Below are positions 7,608 to 16,624 of a stretch of 64,000 bases of DNA, piece after piece. The first letter of the stretch is position 1, and every line of letters starts with the position of its first letter. The DNA lies in contig NZ_JAIUHR010000001.1 in assembly GCF_020165195.1 (NCBI RefSeq), forward strand, positions 1 through 64,000. The letters are read 5' to 3'. The notes under the pieces are model-generated. The model saw only the letters and a program-made list of their open reading frames with translations. It was not told the origin of the DNA and made no database searches. The DNA is from Mesorhizobium sp. CA14. Lineage in GTDB: Bacteria; Pseudomonadota; Alphaproteobacteria; Rhizobiales; Rhizobiaceae. The translations under genes were made by a program, and so were the position numbers.

Positions 7608-8471
7608 TCAAAGGGGCATCCAGCCCCGCATCGCATGACGCAAGAGCAGCCAGTGCCGGCGCAAGGTGGAGAGCGTCGCTGTCCCACCAAGCGGCGACCT
7701 GCCCGCCTTCTCCATCTCGTCGAGATAGGCGCGAGTCAGCGCCAGCGGCAGGAAGGCCGGGCGCAATGAAACGGGAAGTGTTGGCGCGCCCTTCTCGAAG
7801 GCGTTGAGATGTTCCCGCGCCAGCGCAATCATTGCCGCCACCGCGCGCTCCGCCGCAGCCCCGCCCTCGCTTTTGAGGAACTCTTCCGGCGTCGTGCCGG
7901 CTGCCGCCAGTATGTCGGCGGGCACAAAACACTGGCCGCGCCGACGATGCAAGGGCAGCAGAAGCAGCAGGCCGGCGATGGCCTGCGCACAGCCGGCCCT
8001 GCCCGCCAGATCGGCGAAACCGGGCGCCGCGATCGGATCGAGCACCATCGCCGCAAGCTGGATCAGCGCCGCGGCCGTTTCGCCGCAATAGCCCTCGAGA
8101 TCGGTCCGCGACGGCATCGGGTCGTCATAAAGATCGAAGATCCGCGCCTCGAGCATGTTCTCGAAGGCAGCCTTCGGCAGATGACGGGCGGCGATCGTCG
8201 CGCGCAGCGCATCAGCGGTCGGGTGGCCTGTCTCGGCATCCCCTTCGGCCGAGATGACGTCGCGCCACCATTGCAGCCTGACCTCGCCCGGCAGCGGCTC
8301 GTGAATGCGATCGCGCACGCCGGCAATTTCGGCGTTGAAGGCGTAGAGCGCAAGCAGCGCGTCGCGCTTGTCGGCCGGCGCGTAGAGCGCCGACAGGTAC
8401 CTGTCATGGTCGGCGGCGCGCACCGCGTCCATGACGATGTCGCCCGTCATGATGCTGGAAACGCCGGCCAT
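7608..8471 (-). CDS. Squalene/phytoene synthase-family protein, NDUFAF6-like
   Basis: 287 residues with the isoprenoid synthase-like helical fold: DHDRYLSALYAP, LLALYAFNAEIAGVRD, LQWWRDVI, YCGETAAALIQLAA. The Asp-rich motifs needed to bind two prenyl diphosphates are not recognisable (the second region reads AGRAGCAQAIAGLLLLL), so it is unlikely to make squalene or phytoene. This divergent type matches mitochondrial NDUFAF6, a complex I assembly factor. It begins directly after the stop of the Mth938-like gene, a pairing that supports that view. Confidence 0.8.
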   Translation of the reverse strand: MAGVSSIMTGDIVMDAVRAADHDRYLSALYAPADKRDALLALYAFNAEIAGVRDRIHEPLPGEVRLQWWRDVISAEGDAETGHPTADALRATIAARHLPKAAFENMLEARIFDLYDDPMPSRTDLEGYCGETAAALIQLAAMVLDPIAAPGFADLAGRAGCAQAIAGLLLLLPLHRRRGQCFVPADILAAAGTTPEEFLKSEGGAAAERAVAAMIALAREHLNAFEKGAPTLPVSLRPAFLPLALTRAYLDEMEKAGRSPLGGTATLSTLRRHWLLLRHAMRGWMPL

Positions 8472-8861
8472 TCAATCGACGGCGATCAGGGCCGCTGCCA
8501 CGGCGCGGTCTTCGGCGAGGAGCACATTGTAGGTCCGCACCGCCGCTCCGGTCGACATCGGGTCGGCCGCAATACCGGCCTCCTTGAGCGCGGCGCGCAA
8601 AGGCGCCGGCAGCGGCCGCAAATCCTTGCCCATGCCGACCAGCAGGATCTCGACCTTGCCGGCTTCGGCGAACAGCTTGTCGAAATCCGCGGCCTTCAGC
8701 GCCAGCGGATCGGCGGGTTCCCAGCCGTGGATGCCCGACGGCAGGACGAGCAGCGATCCGCGATGCGACATGTCGGCAAAGCGGAAGCCGCCATTGCCAT
8801 AGGCCTCGATCGGCGCCTTGCCCGGGAAATGCGCCTCGCGGATGATGATGCCTTTGGCCAT
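8472..8861 (-). CDS. Mth938-like domain protein (NDUFAF3-type)
   Basis: 129 residues: NGGFRFADMSHRGSLLVLPSG, EILLVGMGKDLRPLPAPLR, GIAADPMSTGAAVRTYNVLL, the standard Mth938/DUF498 pattern with its GXG turn. The mitochondrial homologue NDUFAF3 helps assemble the membrane-arm junction of complex I, and the gene is known to lie next to secF/secD in alphaproteobacteria, exactly as here. No catalytic function is assigned to the family. Confidence 0.85.
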   Translation of the reverse strand: MAKGIIIREAHFPGKAPIEAYGNGGFRFADMSHRGSLLVLPSGIHGWEPADPLALKAADFDKLFAEAGKVEILLVGMGKDLRPLPAPLRAALKEAGIAADPMSTGAAVRTYNVLLAEDRAVAAALIAVD

Positions 8862-8867
8862 GGGTCT

Positions 8868-8918
8868 AGAGCATGATGCCGAAAAGTGTGGAGCGGCTTT
8901 CGGACGACATCATGCTCT
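8868..8918. repeat. Rhizobial palindromic intergenic repeat
   Basis: Outer arms AGAGCATGATG (8868-8878) and CATCATGCTCT (8908-8918) are perfectly complementary; inner arms CCGAAAAG and CTTTCGG extend the stem. Elements of this sequence type occur many times between genes in Mesorhizobium and Sinorhizobium genomes (RIME-like). Confidence 0.75.
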
Positions 8919-8939
8919 ATCTCTTTGATTTAGACGGCG

Positions 8940-11489
8940 TCAGGTCGCCACGGGTTTGCCGTTCACCGGCTTCTTCTCCTCTTCGGTCGCGGCCTGCGGC
9001 CGCAACCGGAACAGGATCAGCAGCGGCGCGGCGATGAAGATCGAAGAATAGGTGCCGAACACCACGCCGAACAGCATCGCCAGCGTAAAGGAACGGATCA
9101 CCTCACCGCCAAACAGCACCAGTGCCAACAGCGCCAGAGACGTGGTGACAGAGGTCAGCGTGGTTCTGGACAGCGTCTCGTTGATGGCGTTGTTCAACAG
9201 CTGCGGCAGCGGCATCTTCTTGTATCTTCGAAGATCCTCGCGGACGCGGTCATAGACCACGATGGTGTCGTTCAGCGAATAGCCGATGATGGTGAGAATC
9301 GCCGCCAGTGACGACTGGTTGAACTCCAGCCCTGTCAGGACGAAGAAGCCGATCGTCATCACCACATCGTGCACCGTGGCCACGATGGCGCCGACGGCGA
9401 ACTGCCATTCGAAGCGGAACCAGACATAGAGCAGGATGCCCGCCAGCGCGATCAGCATGGCGATCGTGCCCTGCTTGGCCAGCTCGCCGGACACCGTCGG
9501 TCCCACCACTTCGACGCGGCGGAAATCATATTGGTCCTGCAACTCGCCCCGCACCTTGTCGATGACGGTCTGCTCGGCATTCTCGCCGGCGTCCTGCGTG
9601 CCGACACGGATCAGCACGTCGTTCGGCGCGCCGAACTGCTGCACCTGGATTTCGCCGATATTGAGCTCGGATAGCCTGTTGCGGATGTCGCCGAGATCGG
9701 CATCGCCCTTCTTGGACTGCACCTCGATTATTGAGCCGCCTTTGAAGTCGATGCCGTAGTTGATGCCAAGTGTCAGGAACCCGACGACCGATAGGATCGA
9801 CAGCGTGCTGGAGAGAGCGAAGGTCCAGCGGCGGATGCCCATGAACGGGATCTTCGTGCCTGGTGGAATGAAGGTGACCGGCGCGCGCGGCAATTCCTTC
9901 GGCCGGGCGCGGCGCAGCCAGATGGACACCAGCATGCGGGTGAAGGTGAAGGCGGTGAAGACCGTGGTCAGAATACCGATCGCATAGGTGATGGCAAACC
10001 CCTTGACCGGCCCTGTACCCAGCCAGAACAGCACCACGGTGGCGATCAGCGAGGTGACGTTGGAGTCGACGATCGTCGCCAGCGCCTTCGAGAAGCCGGT
10101 GTCGATCGCCTGGATCACCGAGCGGCCGGCTCGCCGCTCCTCGCGGATGCGCTCGTAGATCAGAACGTTGGAGTCCACCGCCATGCCGATGGTGAGCACG
10201 ATGCCGGCGATGCCGGGTAGGGTCAGCGTGGCGCCCAGCAGCGACAGCGCGCCGACGATCATCGCCACGTGCACCGCCAAAGCGATGTTGGCGAGGAAAC
10301 CGAGGAAGCCATAGGCGACGAACATAAAGGCGACGACGAGGATTGAGCCGATCACGCCAGCCACCTTGCCGGCGTGGATGGAGTCCTGACCAAGGCCCGG
10401 GCCGACGGTACGCTCTTCGATGATGGTCAATTTAGCCGGCAGGGCGCCTGCGCGCAGCAAGACGGCGAGGTCGTTGGCGCTCTCGGCCGTGAAATTGCCG
10501 GAGATCTGACCGCTACCGCCGAGGATCGGCTCTCGGATCACCGGCGCCGAAATCACCTGGTTGTCGAGCACGATGGCGAACGGCTTGCCGACATTCTGTT
10601 GGGTCGCCTGGCCGAACCTAGTCGCTCCCCGGGAATTGAAGGTGAACGAAACCACCGGCTCATTGGTCTGTGAATTATAAGTCGGCGTCGCATTCGACAG
10701 GTCTTCGCCCGACACGATGACGCGGTTTTCGACCAGATAAGGAACGGGAGGATCGTCCTGCGAATAGAGGACTGAATCGCCAGGCGGCGGACGGTTCTTG
10801 ATCGCGTCCTGGACCGGCACCGACGTATCGACCATCTGGAACGTCAGCTTGGCGGTCTGGCCGATGATATCCTTGAGCCTTTGCGGATTTTGCAGCCCAG
10901 GCACCTGAACCAGAATGCGATCGTCACCCTGTCGCTGCACGATAGGTTCCGTCGTGCCGAGCGCGTTTACGCGCCGCTCCACCACCTCGATCGCCTGCGA
11001 CAGCGCCGTCGAGGTGCGGTACTTGATGCCCGCATCCGTGACGGTGAACTTCAACAATCCGTGCTCGGAATCGTCCAGCGTCATCGACTGGACGGAACCG
11101 CCGGCAAAGAGGCCGGCCGCGACCGGATTGGTTATCGGCTTCAGCGCCGTCTTTGCCGCTTCAACCTGACTCTGATCGTTGATGCGCACCTGGACGGTGC
11201 GGCCCGTTCCGCCAAGTCCCGTATATTGGATTTTGGCATCGCGCAGCAGCGTCCTGATCTCGTCGCGTGTCGTCTCCAGTTGATCCTTGATCAGGTCATT
11301 CTGATCCATCTGGAGCAGGATGTGCGAGCCGCCCTGAAGGTCGAGGCCGAGCGTCATCTGCCGCTTCGGGACCCAGTTCGGCAATTGCGCCAGCATGCTC
11401 GCCGGGAAGAGATTGGGCGCGGCGAGGATCACTGTGATGGCCACGGCGAGCCAGATCAGGATCATCTTCAGGCGCGAGAAATAGAGCAT
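8940..11489 (-). CDS. secDF: Fused protein-export translocase SecDF
   Basis: 849 residues. The SecD half (about 1-520) starts with a TM and LGLDLQGGSHILLQMD, has the periplasmic P1 domain with VERRVNALGTTEPIVQRQG, then TMs with GMAVDSNVLIYERIREE. The SecF half begins near residue 545, with LGINYGIDFKGGSIIEV, and ends with the GYSLNDTIVVYDRVRED block. SecDF uses the proton gradient to pull exported proteins through SecYEG. The fusion of both subunits is common in Hyphomicrobiales. It follows yajC by 55 bp in the same orientation, forming the usual yajC-secDF operon. Confidence 0.96.
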   Translation of the reverse strand: MLYFSRLKMILIWLAVAITVILAAPNLFPASMLAQLPNWVPKRQMTLGLDLQGGSHILLQMDQNDLIKDQLETTRDEIRTLLRDAKIQYTGLGGTGRTVQVRINDQSQVEAAKTALKPITNPVAAGLFAGGSVQSMTLDDSEHGLLKFTVTDAGIKYRTSTALSQAIEVVERRVNALGTTEPIVQRQGDDRILVQVPGLQNPQRLKDIIGQTAKLTFQMVDTSVPVQDAIKNRPPPGDSVLYSQDDPPVPYLVENRVIVSGEDLSNATPTYNSQTNEPVVSFTFNSRGATRFGQATQQNVGKPFAIVLDNQVISAPVIREPILGGSGQISGNFTAESANDLAVLLRAGALPAKLTIIEERTVGPGLGQDSIHAGKVAGVIGSILVVAFMFVAYGFLGFLANIALAVHVAMIVGALSLLGATLTLPGIAGIVLTIGMAVDSNVLIYERIREERRAGRSVIQAIDTGFSKALATIVDSNVTSLIATVVLFWLGTGPVKGFAITYAIGILTTVFTAFTFTRMLVSIWLRRARPKELPRAPVTFIPPGTKIPFMGIRRWTFALSSTLSILSVVGFLTLGINYGIDFKGGSIIEVQSKKGDADLGDIRNRLSELNIGEIQVQQFGAPNDVLIRVGTQDAGENAEQTVIDKVRGELQDQYDFRRVEVVGPTVSGELAKQGTIAMLIALAGILLYVWFRFEWQFAVGAIVATVHDVVMTIGFFVLTGLEFNQSSLAAILTIIGYSLNDTIVVYDRVREDLRRYKKMPLPQLLNNAINETLSRTTLTSVTTSLALLALVLFGGEVIRSFTLAMLFGVVFGTYSSIFIAAPLLILFRLRPQAATEEEKKPVNGKPVAT

Positions 11490-11544
11490 TCGTTTTATCC
11501 GTTCAGGCGTACAAGCGGCAGCGTTCCGCCATCGAGGTTAGGAT

Positions 11545-11883
11545 TTACTTCTTGGCGTTCTGGTTCGCCACCGGTTCGCCCTTGACGCGCACGTCCGAGA
11601 TCGTCGAGCGCAGCGCCGTCACCTTGGTTCCGCCGCCAAGGTCGATCTCCAGCTCATTGTCGTCGATCACCTTGGTCACTTTGCCGACGAAGCCGCCGCC
11701 GGTCACCACCGTATCGCCGCGGCGCACCGCCGACAGCATCTCCTGGCGCTTCTTGAGCTGCGCGCGCTGCGGCCGGATGATCAGAAAATACATGATCACG
11801 AAAATCAGGACAAACGGCAAAATCGAGATGAACATGTCTGGCGAAGCGCCGACGCCTTGGGCGTATGCCGGTGTAACGAACAT
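11545..11883 (-). CDS. yajC: Preprotein translocase subunit YajC
   Basis: 112 residues from ATG 11883: one N-terminal membrane helix (FISILPFVLIFVIMYFLI), the diagnostic IIRPQRAQLKKRQEML, and a small beta domain GDTVVTGGGFVGKV. An upstream in-frame start would add 34 residues without family similarity. YajC associates with SecDF in the inner membrane; the two genes are adjacent here. Confidence 0.94.
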   Translation of the reverse strand: MFVTPAYAQGVGASPDMFISILPFVLIFVIMYFLIIRPQRAQLKKRQEMLSAVRRGDTVVTGGGFVGKVTKVIDDNELEIDLGGGTKVTALRSTISDVRVKGEPVANQNAKK

Positions 11884-12062
11884 CAAGAAACTCCTGGATG
11901 GTGAAATTCCGCCGCGGCCGCCCCGCGAAAATTTGGCCGGAATATAGTCGGTAAAGTTGCCAATGCAACTGCGCTGCGCGCCCAATCCGTTGCTTTTCCA
12001 GCCATTTGCGGCGTGCTAGAGCGTCGCAGCGGAAGCCGCTTCGAGGCCGCCGAAAAGATGAT

Positions 12063-12083
12063 GCTCCAACAAAAGGTTGGAGC
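12063..12083. repeat. Short palindromic hairpin upstream of the DUF815 gene
   Basis: GCTCCAAC (12063-12070) and GTTGGAGC (12076-12083) form an 8-bp stem. The preceding stretch (12018-12062), with CAGCGGAAGCCGCTTCG and CCGAAAAGATGATGC, resembles degenerate copies of the rhizobial intergenic repeat seen at 8868. No T tract follows, so a terminator role is unlikely. Confidence 0.4.
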
Positions 12084-12150
12084 TGGTTCTTGCAGCGATG
12101 TCATGGAAGTTGCTCCCACACGCTGAAATACCTCAACAAAAAGGTCCAAA

Positions 12151-13023
12151 ATGACCGACAGCCTGGACGCCTTGAACAAGAAACTGGACCGCCTGATCGA
12201 GGCGGTTTCCCGCCTCGCCCCGCCGCCGGTTCCGCAGACCGATCTCGGCGTGGCGGACTGCTTCGTCTGGCAGGCGGAGCCCGGCTATCTGGAGCCGGTG
12301 CGCAAGGTCAACCGCGTCGACATCGGCCTGATCCGCGGCGTCGACCGCGTGCGCGACATCCTGCTCGACAACACCGAGCGCTTCGCATCCGGCTATGCCG
12401 CGAACAACGTGCTGTTGTGGGGCGCGCGCGGCATGGGCAAATCCTCGCTGGTCAAGGCCGTGCATGCCACCGTCAACGCCTCCGACAAGCTCGACCGGCC
12501 GCTGAAGCTGATCGAGATCCACCGCGAGGACATCGACACGCTGCCCAAGCTGATGGGTCTCCTGAAGGCGGCTCCCTATCGCTTCATCCTGTTTTGCGAC
12601 GACCTCTCCTTCGACCATGACGACACCTCCTACAAGTCGCTGAAGGCGGCGCTGGAAGGCGGCGTCGAGGGCCGGCCCGCCAACGTCATTTTCTACGCCA
12701 CGTCCAACCGGCGGCATCTTTTGCCGCGCGACATGATCGACAATGAGCGCTCGACCGCGATTAACCCGTCGGAAGCGGTGGAAGAAAAAGTCTCGCTATC
12801 CGACCGTTTCGGTCTCTGGCTCGGCTTCCACAAATGCTCGCAGGACGAATATCTCGACATGATCGACGGCTATGTCCGCTATCACGGCCTGACGATCGAT
12901 CCCGAGCAACTGCCCGCCGAAGCGCTGGAATGGGCAACGACGCGCGGCAGCCGTTCGGGCCGCGTCGCCTGGCAGTTCACGCAGGATCTCGCTGGCCGGC
13001 TCGGTAAGCCGCTGAAGGATTGA
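12151..13023 (+). CDS. DUF815-family AAA-type ATPase
   Basis: 290 residues. Walker A is GARGMGKSSLVKA (about residues 91-103) and Walker B RFILFCDDLSFD. FYATSNRRHLLPR is a probable sensor I region and DRFGLWLGF follows. This whole pattern defines the DUF815 ATPases. In alphaproteobacteria the gene is regularly found near yajC/secDF, as here (divergent). The cellular role is unknown; it is predicted cytosolic. Confidence 0.9.
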   Translation: MTDSLDALNKKLDRLIEAVSRLAPPPVPQTDLGVADCFVWQAEPGYLEPVRKVNRVDIGLIRGVDRVRDILLDNTERFASGYAANNVLLWGARGMGKSSLVKAVHATVNASDKLDRPLKLIEIHREDIDTLPKLMGLLKAAPYRFILFCDDLSFDHDDTSYKSLKAALEGGVEGRPANVIFYATSNRRHLLPRDMIDNERSTAINPSEAVEEKVSLSDRFGLWLGFHKCSQDEYLDMIDGYVRYHGLTIDPEQLPAEALEWATTRGSRSGRVAWQFTQDLAGRLGKPLKD

Positions 13024-13033
13024 GGCGTTAACG

Positions 13034-13870
13034 TCACCTGGGCGACTGCGCCCGTCGCAAGTCGCGCGGCGTCTGACCGATCTCGCGGCGCATCCAATGC
13101 GCCAGGTGCGACTGGTGCGCGAAACCCGTCAACGCTGCAACCTCGCTCGTGCTCAGTTCGCCTCGCCGCAGCAGAACGCACGCCCTTTCCACGCGGCGTC
13201 GCAGCACGTAGCGGTGCAAGGTGACGCCCATCGCCGCCTTGAACCATGTGCGCAAATGCGAGCTGCTCGCGCCGGCAACCCGGCTTAGGCGGTCGATCGA
13301 AAGCGGCTCGTGGAGAGCGGTCTCGATGTGTTCCAGGACACGCTTTAGCTGGGCGTCCGACAACCGGTTCACTCGAACCATGTCTAGGCCATCGAGGCCG
13401 AGCAGCCTCACCGCAAGCGCGGCGCCGATGCTCTCGGTAAACAAAGGGCCGCTCGGCGCGTTCGCCGCGAGATCGCTCTGCAGTGCTCGAGCGAGATGCT
13501 CGATCTGCTGGTCACGAAGCAGATGGCGGGTGTCGAGCCGCGACGCTCGCGCCCTGCCGCCAAGTTCCGCGGCCACCCTTTCCATCAAGGCCGGCTGCAA
13601 GACGATCTCCATCGTCTCGAACGGGGTTTCGGCCTCACAACCACCCTCCTCGCCGGCCGGCACCAGATCGATATCGCCGGCGCGCCTGACGAAATATCGT
13701 CCAACCTGATTGCAGTAGGAGCGCGTCGCCGCGCTTGCATGCACCATGATGCGATGGCGCAGCGCCCGGGGCAGCCGATGGACGCCTGCCTCAACATGCC
13801 GGGAAACCATCACTACGTCGGACGTCGATCGGGCCGGAGCGAATTGCAAACGCATGCTCTCTCGATTCAT
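13034..13870 (-). CDS. AraC-family transcriptional regulator
   Basis: 278 residues. The C-terminal 100 residues carry the two helix-turn-helix motifs of AraC: LSIDRLSRVAGASSSHLRTWFK and STSEVAALTGFAHQSHLAHWMRR, ending GQTPRDLRR. The N-terminal domain resembles the short cupin-like sensor of the PF12833-type rhizobial regulators but ligand residues cannot be assigned. It is divergent from the epimerase-like gene 95 bp away and is a likely regulator of it and of itself. Confidence 0.9.
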   Translation of the reverse strand: MNRESMRLQFAPARSTSDVVMVSRHVEAGVHRLPRALRHRIMVHASAATRSYCNQVGRYFVRRAGDIDLVPAGEEGGCEAETPFETMEIVLQPALMERVAAELGGRARASRLDTRHLLRDQQIEHLARALQSDLAANAPSGPLFTESIGAALAVRLLGLDGLDMVRVNRLSDAQLKRVLEHIETALHEPLSIDRLSRVAGASSSHLRTWFKAAMGVTLHRYVLRRRVERACVLLRRGELSTSEVAALTGFAHQSHLAHWMRREIGQTPRDLRRAQSPR

Positions 13871-13965
13871 GGCAAAACCTGTTCAAGATTTGGCAATTCC
13901 CGCGCGATCTTCAATGCCGCGAACCTGTACTCACGCCTCTCCATCAAGCTGGAAGAGAGGTTGCC

Positions 13966-14855
13966 ATGAGTTTGTATGTCGTTGTCGGCGCGGGCCCGGT
14001 TGGACGCGAGACCGCCGGCTTCTTGGCGAAGAAGGCCATGATGTCATCCTGACAAGCCGAAGCGTCGGCTCGAACGCGTTGCGGAACGTGCGGTCGATAC
14101 AAGCCGACGCCACGAACGCCTCGGCGCTGTCGCGTCTCTGCCGAGGCGCCGATGCCGTCTTCATGTGTGCCATGGCCACATATCATCGCTGGCCAACCGA
14201 CTTTTTCCCCATAATCGACGGCACCGTGCGCGCCGCGGAAGCAGTGGGCGCCAAGCTCATCGTGCTTGGAAACCTCTATGGTTACGGCAAGAATGGCGAC
14301 AACCCGCTGCGCTCCGACATGCCGCTGGACCCGAATTCGAAGAAGGGAACCGCCAGGACGATCATGTGGAAGCGGGCCTTCCGCGCCAGCGTTCCCGCGC
14401 TCGAAATACGGTCCAGCGACTATCTCGGGCACGGCGCGATCAGCTACTTCTCGCTGATCGCCCTGCCCTCCATCATCGAGGACAAGCCCGTTGCCTTCAT
14501 TGGCGACCTCGACGCCACCCATGCCTGGAGCTTCACCAAGGACGTCGCCAAGACACTCGTCGCGGCCTCCCGCTACACCGGCGAATGGGGAAGGGCGTTT
14601 CATGTCCCCTCGCAATACGCTTCGCCTAACGAGCTTATCCGCAAAACTGCAGCGATGCTCGGCCGGGATATTGCCGAGACGCACTCCTACTCCATCCCCG
14701 AGATGGACGCGCTGGGCATGCATGAACTGATCGAGATGAGGTATCTCTTCGAGACCCCCTTGCTGGTTGATTCATCCGACGCGGAGACGCTTCTGAGCGT
14801 GAAGGCCAGCAGCCTTGAAGAGATGATCGCCGACACGCTCCAGGATCATCTTTAA
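13966..14855 (+). pseudogene. NAD(P)-dependent epimerase/dehydratase, frameshifted near the N-terminus
   Basis: From ATG 13966 the frame gives MSLYVVVGAGPVGRETAGFL, a Rossmann nucleotide-binding motif, but runs into a TGA at 14050-14052. The rest of the protein (EEGHDVILTSRSVGSN to LEEMIADTLQDHL) continues in another frame from about 14027. A single missing base near 14024-14028 explains both parts: LAEEGHDV would be restored. The body has GNLYGYG and an extended-SDR-like layout with FTKDVAKTLV. Either a recent inactivating mutation or a sequencing error; restored length would be about 296 residues. Confidence 0.8.
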
Positions 14856-14882
14856 GCCTTGTGTCAGGCATCTTCGGCAACT

Positions 14883-14911
14883 GAAAAAGCCCGCTCCTTG
14901 CGGAGCGGGCT
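14883..14911 (-). terminator. Rho-independent terminator of the LysM/M23 gene
   Basis: Arms AGCCCGCTCC (14888-14897) and GGAGCGGGCT (14902-14911) form a 10-bp stem with a 4-nt loop. On the minus strand the stem is followed by TTTTT (complement of 14884-14888). It lies about 50 bp past the stop of the leftward gene. Confidence 0.85.
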
Positions 14912-14962
14912 GAAGACGGCGGGGCCGGACTGGAGGTCAGGCGGCCCGCAATTGTTCTTGTT

Positions 14963-16486
14963 CTATTCGAGATAGCCCGATGGATCGACCGGGGCCGAGT
15001 TCTTGCGGACTTCGAAGTGCAGCTTGGGAGAGTCGGTGGTGCCGCTCATGCCGGAGAGCGCGATCTCCTGGCCGCGCTTGACCTTCTGGCCGCGCTGCAC
15101 CTCGATCGAGCTCGCGTGGCCATAGACGGTGACCAGGCCGTTCTCGTGCCGCACCAGCACGGTGTTGCCGAATTCCTTGAGGCCGTCGCCGGCATAGATG
15201 ACGACGCCGTTCTCGGCCGCCTTGATCGGCGTTCCTTCCGGCACCGCGATGTCGACGCCGTCCTTGCCGGAACCGAAGCCGGAGATCACGCGGCCGCGAA
15301 CCGGCCAGCGCATCTTGCCGATGCCGGTCCCGTCGGGCGCCACCGCATCGTCGTCCTCGGCCTGCTGGATGACCTTGGCGTCCTTCTTCGGTGGCGTGTA
15401 GGAGGCGAGCGTCTGCGACGGCGTGGTCTTCGCCGGCGGCGGGGTCGTCGCGGTTGTCACAGGATCGACGGCAGGTTTGGCAGCGGCAGACTTGGCGGAC
15501 GCCACGACCGTGCCGCCGGCCGGGACCTTGAGCGTCTGGCCGATCTTGAGCAGGCCGTCCTGCATGCCGTTGGCCTGCTTCAGCGCCACGACGCTGACGC
15601 CGGTCTTCCTGGCGATCGACGACAGCGAGTCGCCCTGCTGCACGGTGTAAGAGCCGCCAGCGCCTGCCGGCTTGGCCTCGGCCGTCTGCTGCGCCGGCTT
15701 TGGATTCTTGGAACCCGCCGCTGCTGCCGACGCATCGACCTGAGCGGCGGATTTGCCGTCCTTGACCTTGGGCTGCTGCGGCAGAACAGCGACCTTCTCC
15801 GGAGCGGGCTGCTTCGGCGTGTTCGCCGGCTTGCCTTCGGCGACCTTCGGCTCTGCCTTGCTCGAATAGGCGTAGGCGGGGATGACGATCTTCTGGCCCG
15901 TCCGGATGCCCTTTTTCGGGTCGATCCCGTTGACCTTGGCGATGGCATCGGCCGGCACGTGGTAGTGCGCCGCCAGGCCCGAAAGCGTCTCGCCGTCGCG
16001 CACCACGATTTCGGTCGCGTGCGGCGCAGCGCTCGCATTGCGAACGGCGTCGGGCTCGGCGGTCTTGAACGGCTTGGCCTGAGCGACCGTGCCGGTGGCC
16101 GTCTTGTCGAGATGCGGTGCAGGAGCAAGCGCCGGAGCGGGTGCAAGGGCAGGAGCGGAAGCTGTACGCATCGGCTTGGCAGGAGCCGGCGCCGACGGAG
16201 GCGGCAGCTGCTGCGCCGTGACCGGCTCGAGGCTCGATCGGCTCACCGACTGAGTGTGGGTGCCGTCGACCGGCGCCGGCGCGACCGTATCGCCCGGGTA
16301 GGGCTGGTCGACATTCTGCTTGTTGATGATGGCGCGCTGATTGTTGGTGGATGATGTGAAGACATCATCGACACCGTTGAAGCGCATCGACTGGGAACTG
16401 CACCCGGCCGCCGCGCCAGCAATGATCAGGACAGCGCAACCGCGCGCCAGATTGCGTCTGTTTGCCTTCAAGTGATTGAATTGCAT
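14963..16486 (-). CDS. LysM and M23-domain outer-membrane lipoprotein (NlpD/DipM-like)
   Basis: 507 residues from ATG 16486 (a GTG 15 bp earlier is possible). A lipoprotein signal peptide ends IIAGAAAGC. Two LysM domains follow, near residues 165-210 (VVRDGETLSGLAAHY...GQKIVIP) and 280-325 (YTVQQGDSLSSIARKTG...GQTLKVP), joined by Pro/Ala-rich linkers. The C-terminal M23 (LytM) domain has YGHAS and LHFEVRKN. The first zinc ligand His of the HxxxD motif is missing (KDGVDIAV), as in NlpD/EnvC activators of amidases. So it likely binds septal peptidoglycan and activates amidases in cell separation rather than cutting itself. Confidence 0.88.
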   Translation of the reverse strand: MQFNHLKANRRNLARGCAVLIIAGAAAGCSSQSMRFNGVDDVFTSSTNNQRAIINKQNVDQPYPGDTVAPAPVDGTHTQSVSRSSLEPVTAQQLPPPSAPAPAKPMRTASAPALAPAPALAPAPHLDKTATGTVAQAKPFKTAEPDAVRNASAAPHATEIVVRDGETLSGLAAHYHVPADAIAKVNGIDPKKGIRTGQKIVIPAYAYSSKAEPKVAEGKPANTPKQPAPEKVAVLPQQPKVKDGKSAAQVDASAAAAGSKNPKPAQQTAEAKPAGAGGSYTVQQGDSLSSIARKTGVSVVALKQANGMQDGLLKIGQTLKVPAGGTVVASAKSAAAKPAVDPVTTATTPPPAKTTPSQTLASYTPPKKDAKVIQQAEDDDAVAPDGTGIGKMRWPVRGRVISGFGSGKDGVDIAVPEGTPIKAAENGVVIYAGDGLKEFGNTVLVRHENGLVTVYGHASSIEVQRGQKVKRGQEIALSGMSGTTDSPKLHFEVRKNSAPVDPSGYLE

Positions 16487-16624
16487 CGCACTAACCCGCA
16501 CAGACCCGGTACAAACTGGTCACGATTAAAGCGCGTTAATGTTACTGGCCGGTTAACCCATTAGAATCCGGCGAAAATTTTCTTAAAACATTGGCGGAAA
16601 TTTTGCCAAGGGCCGCAAGGCCCG

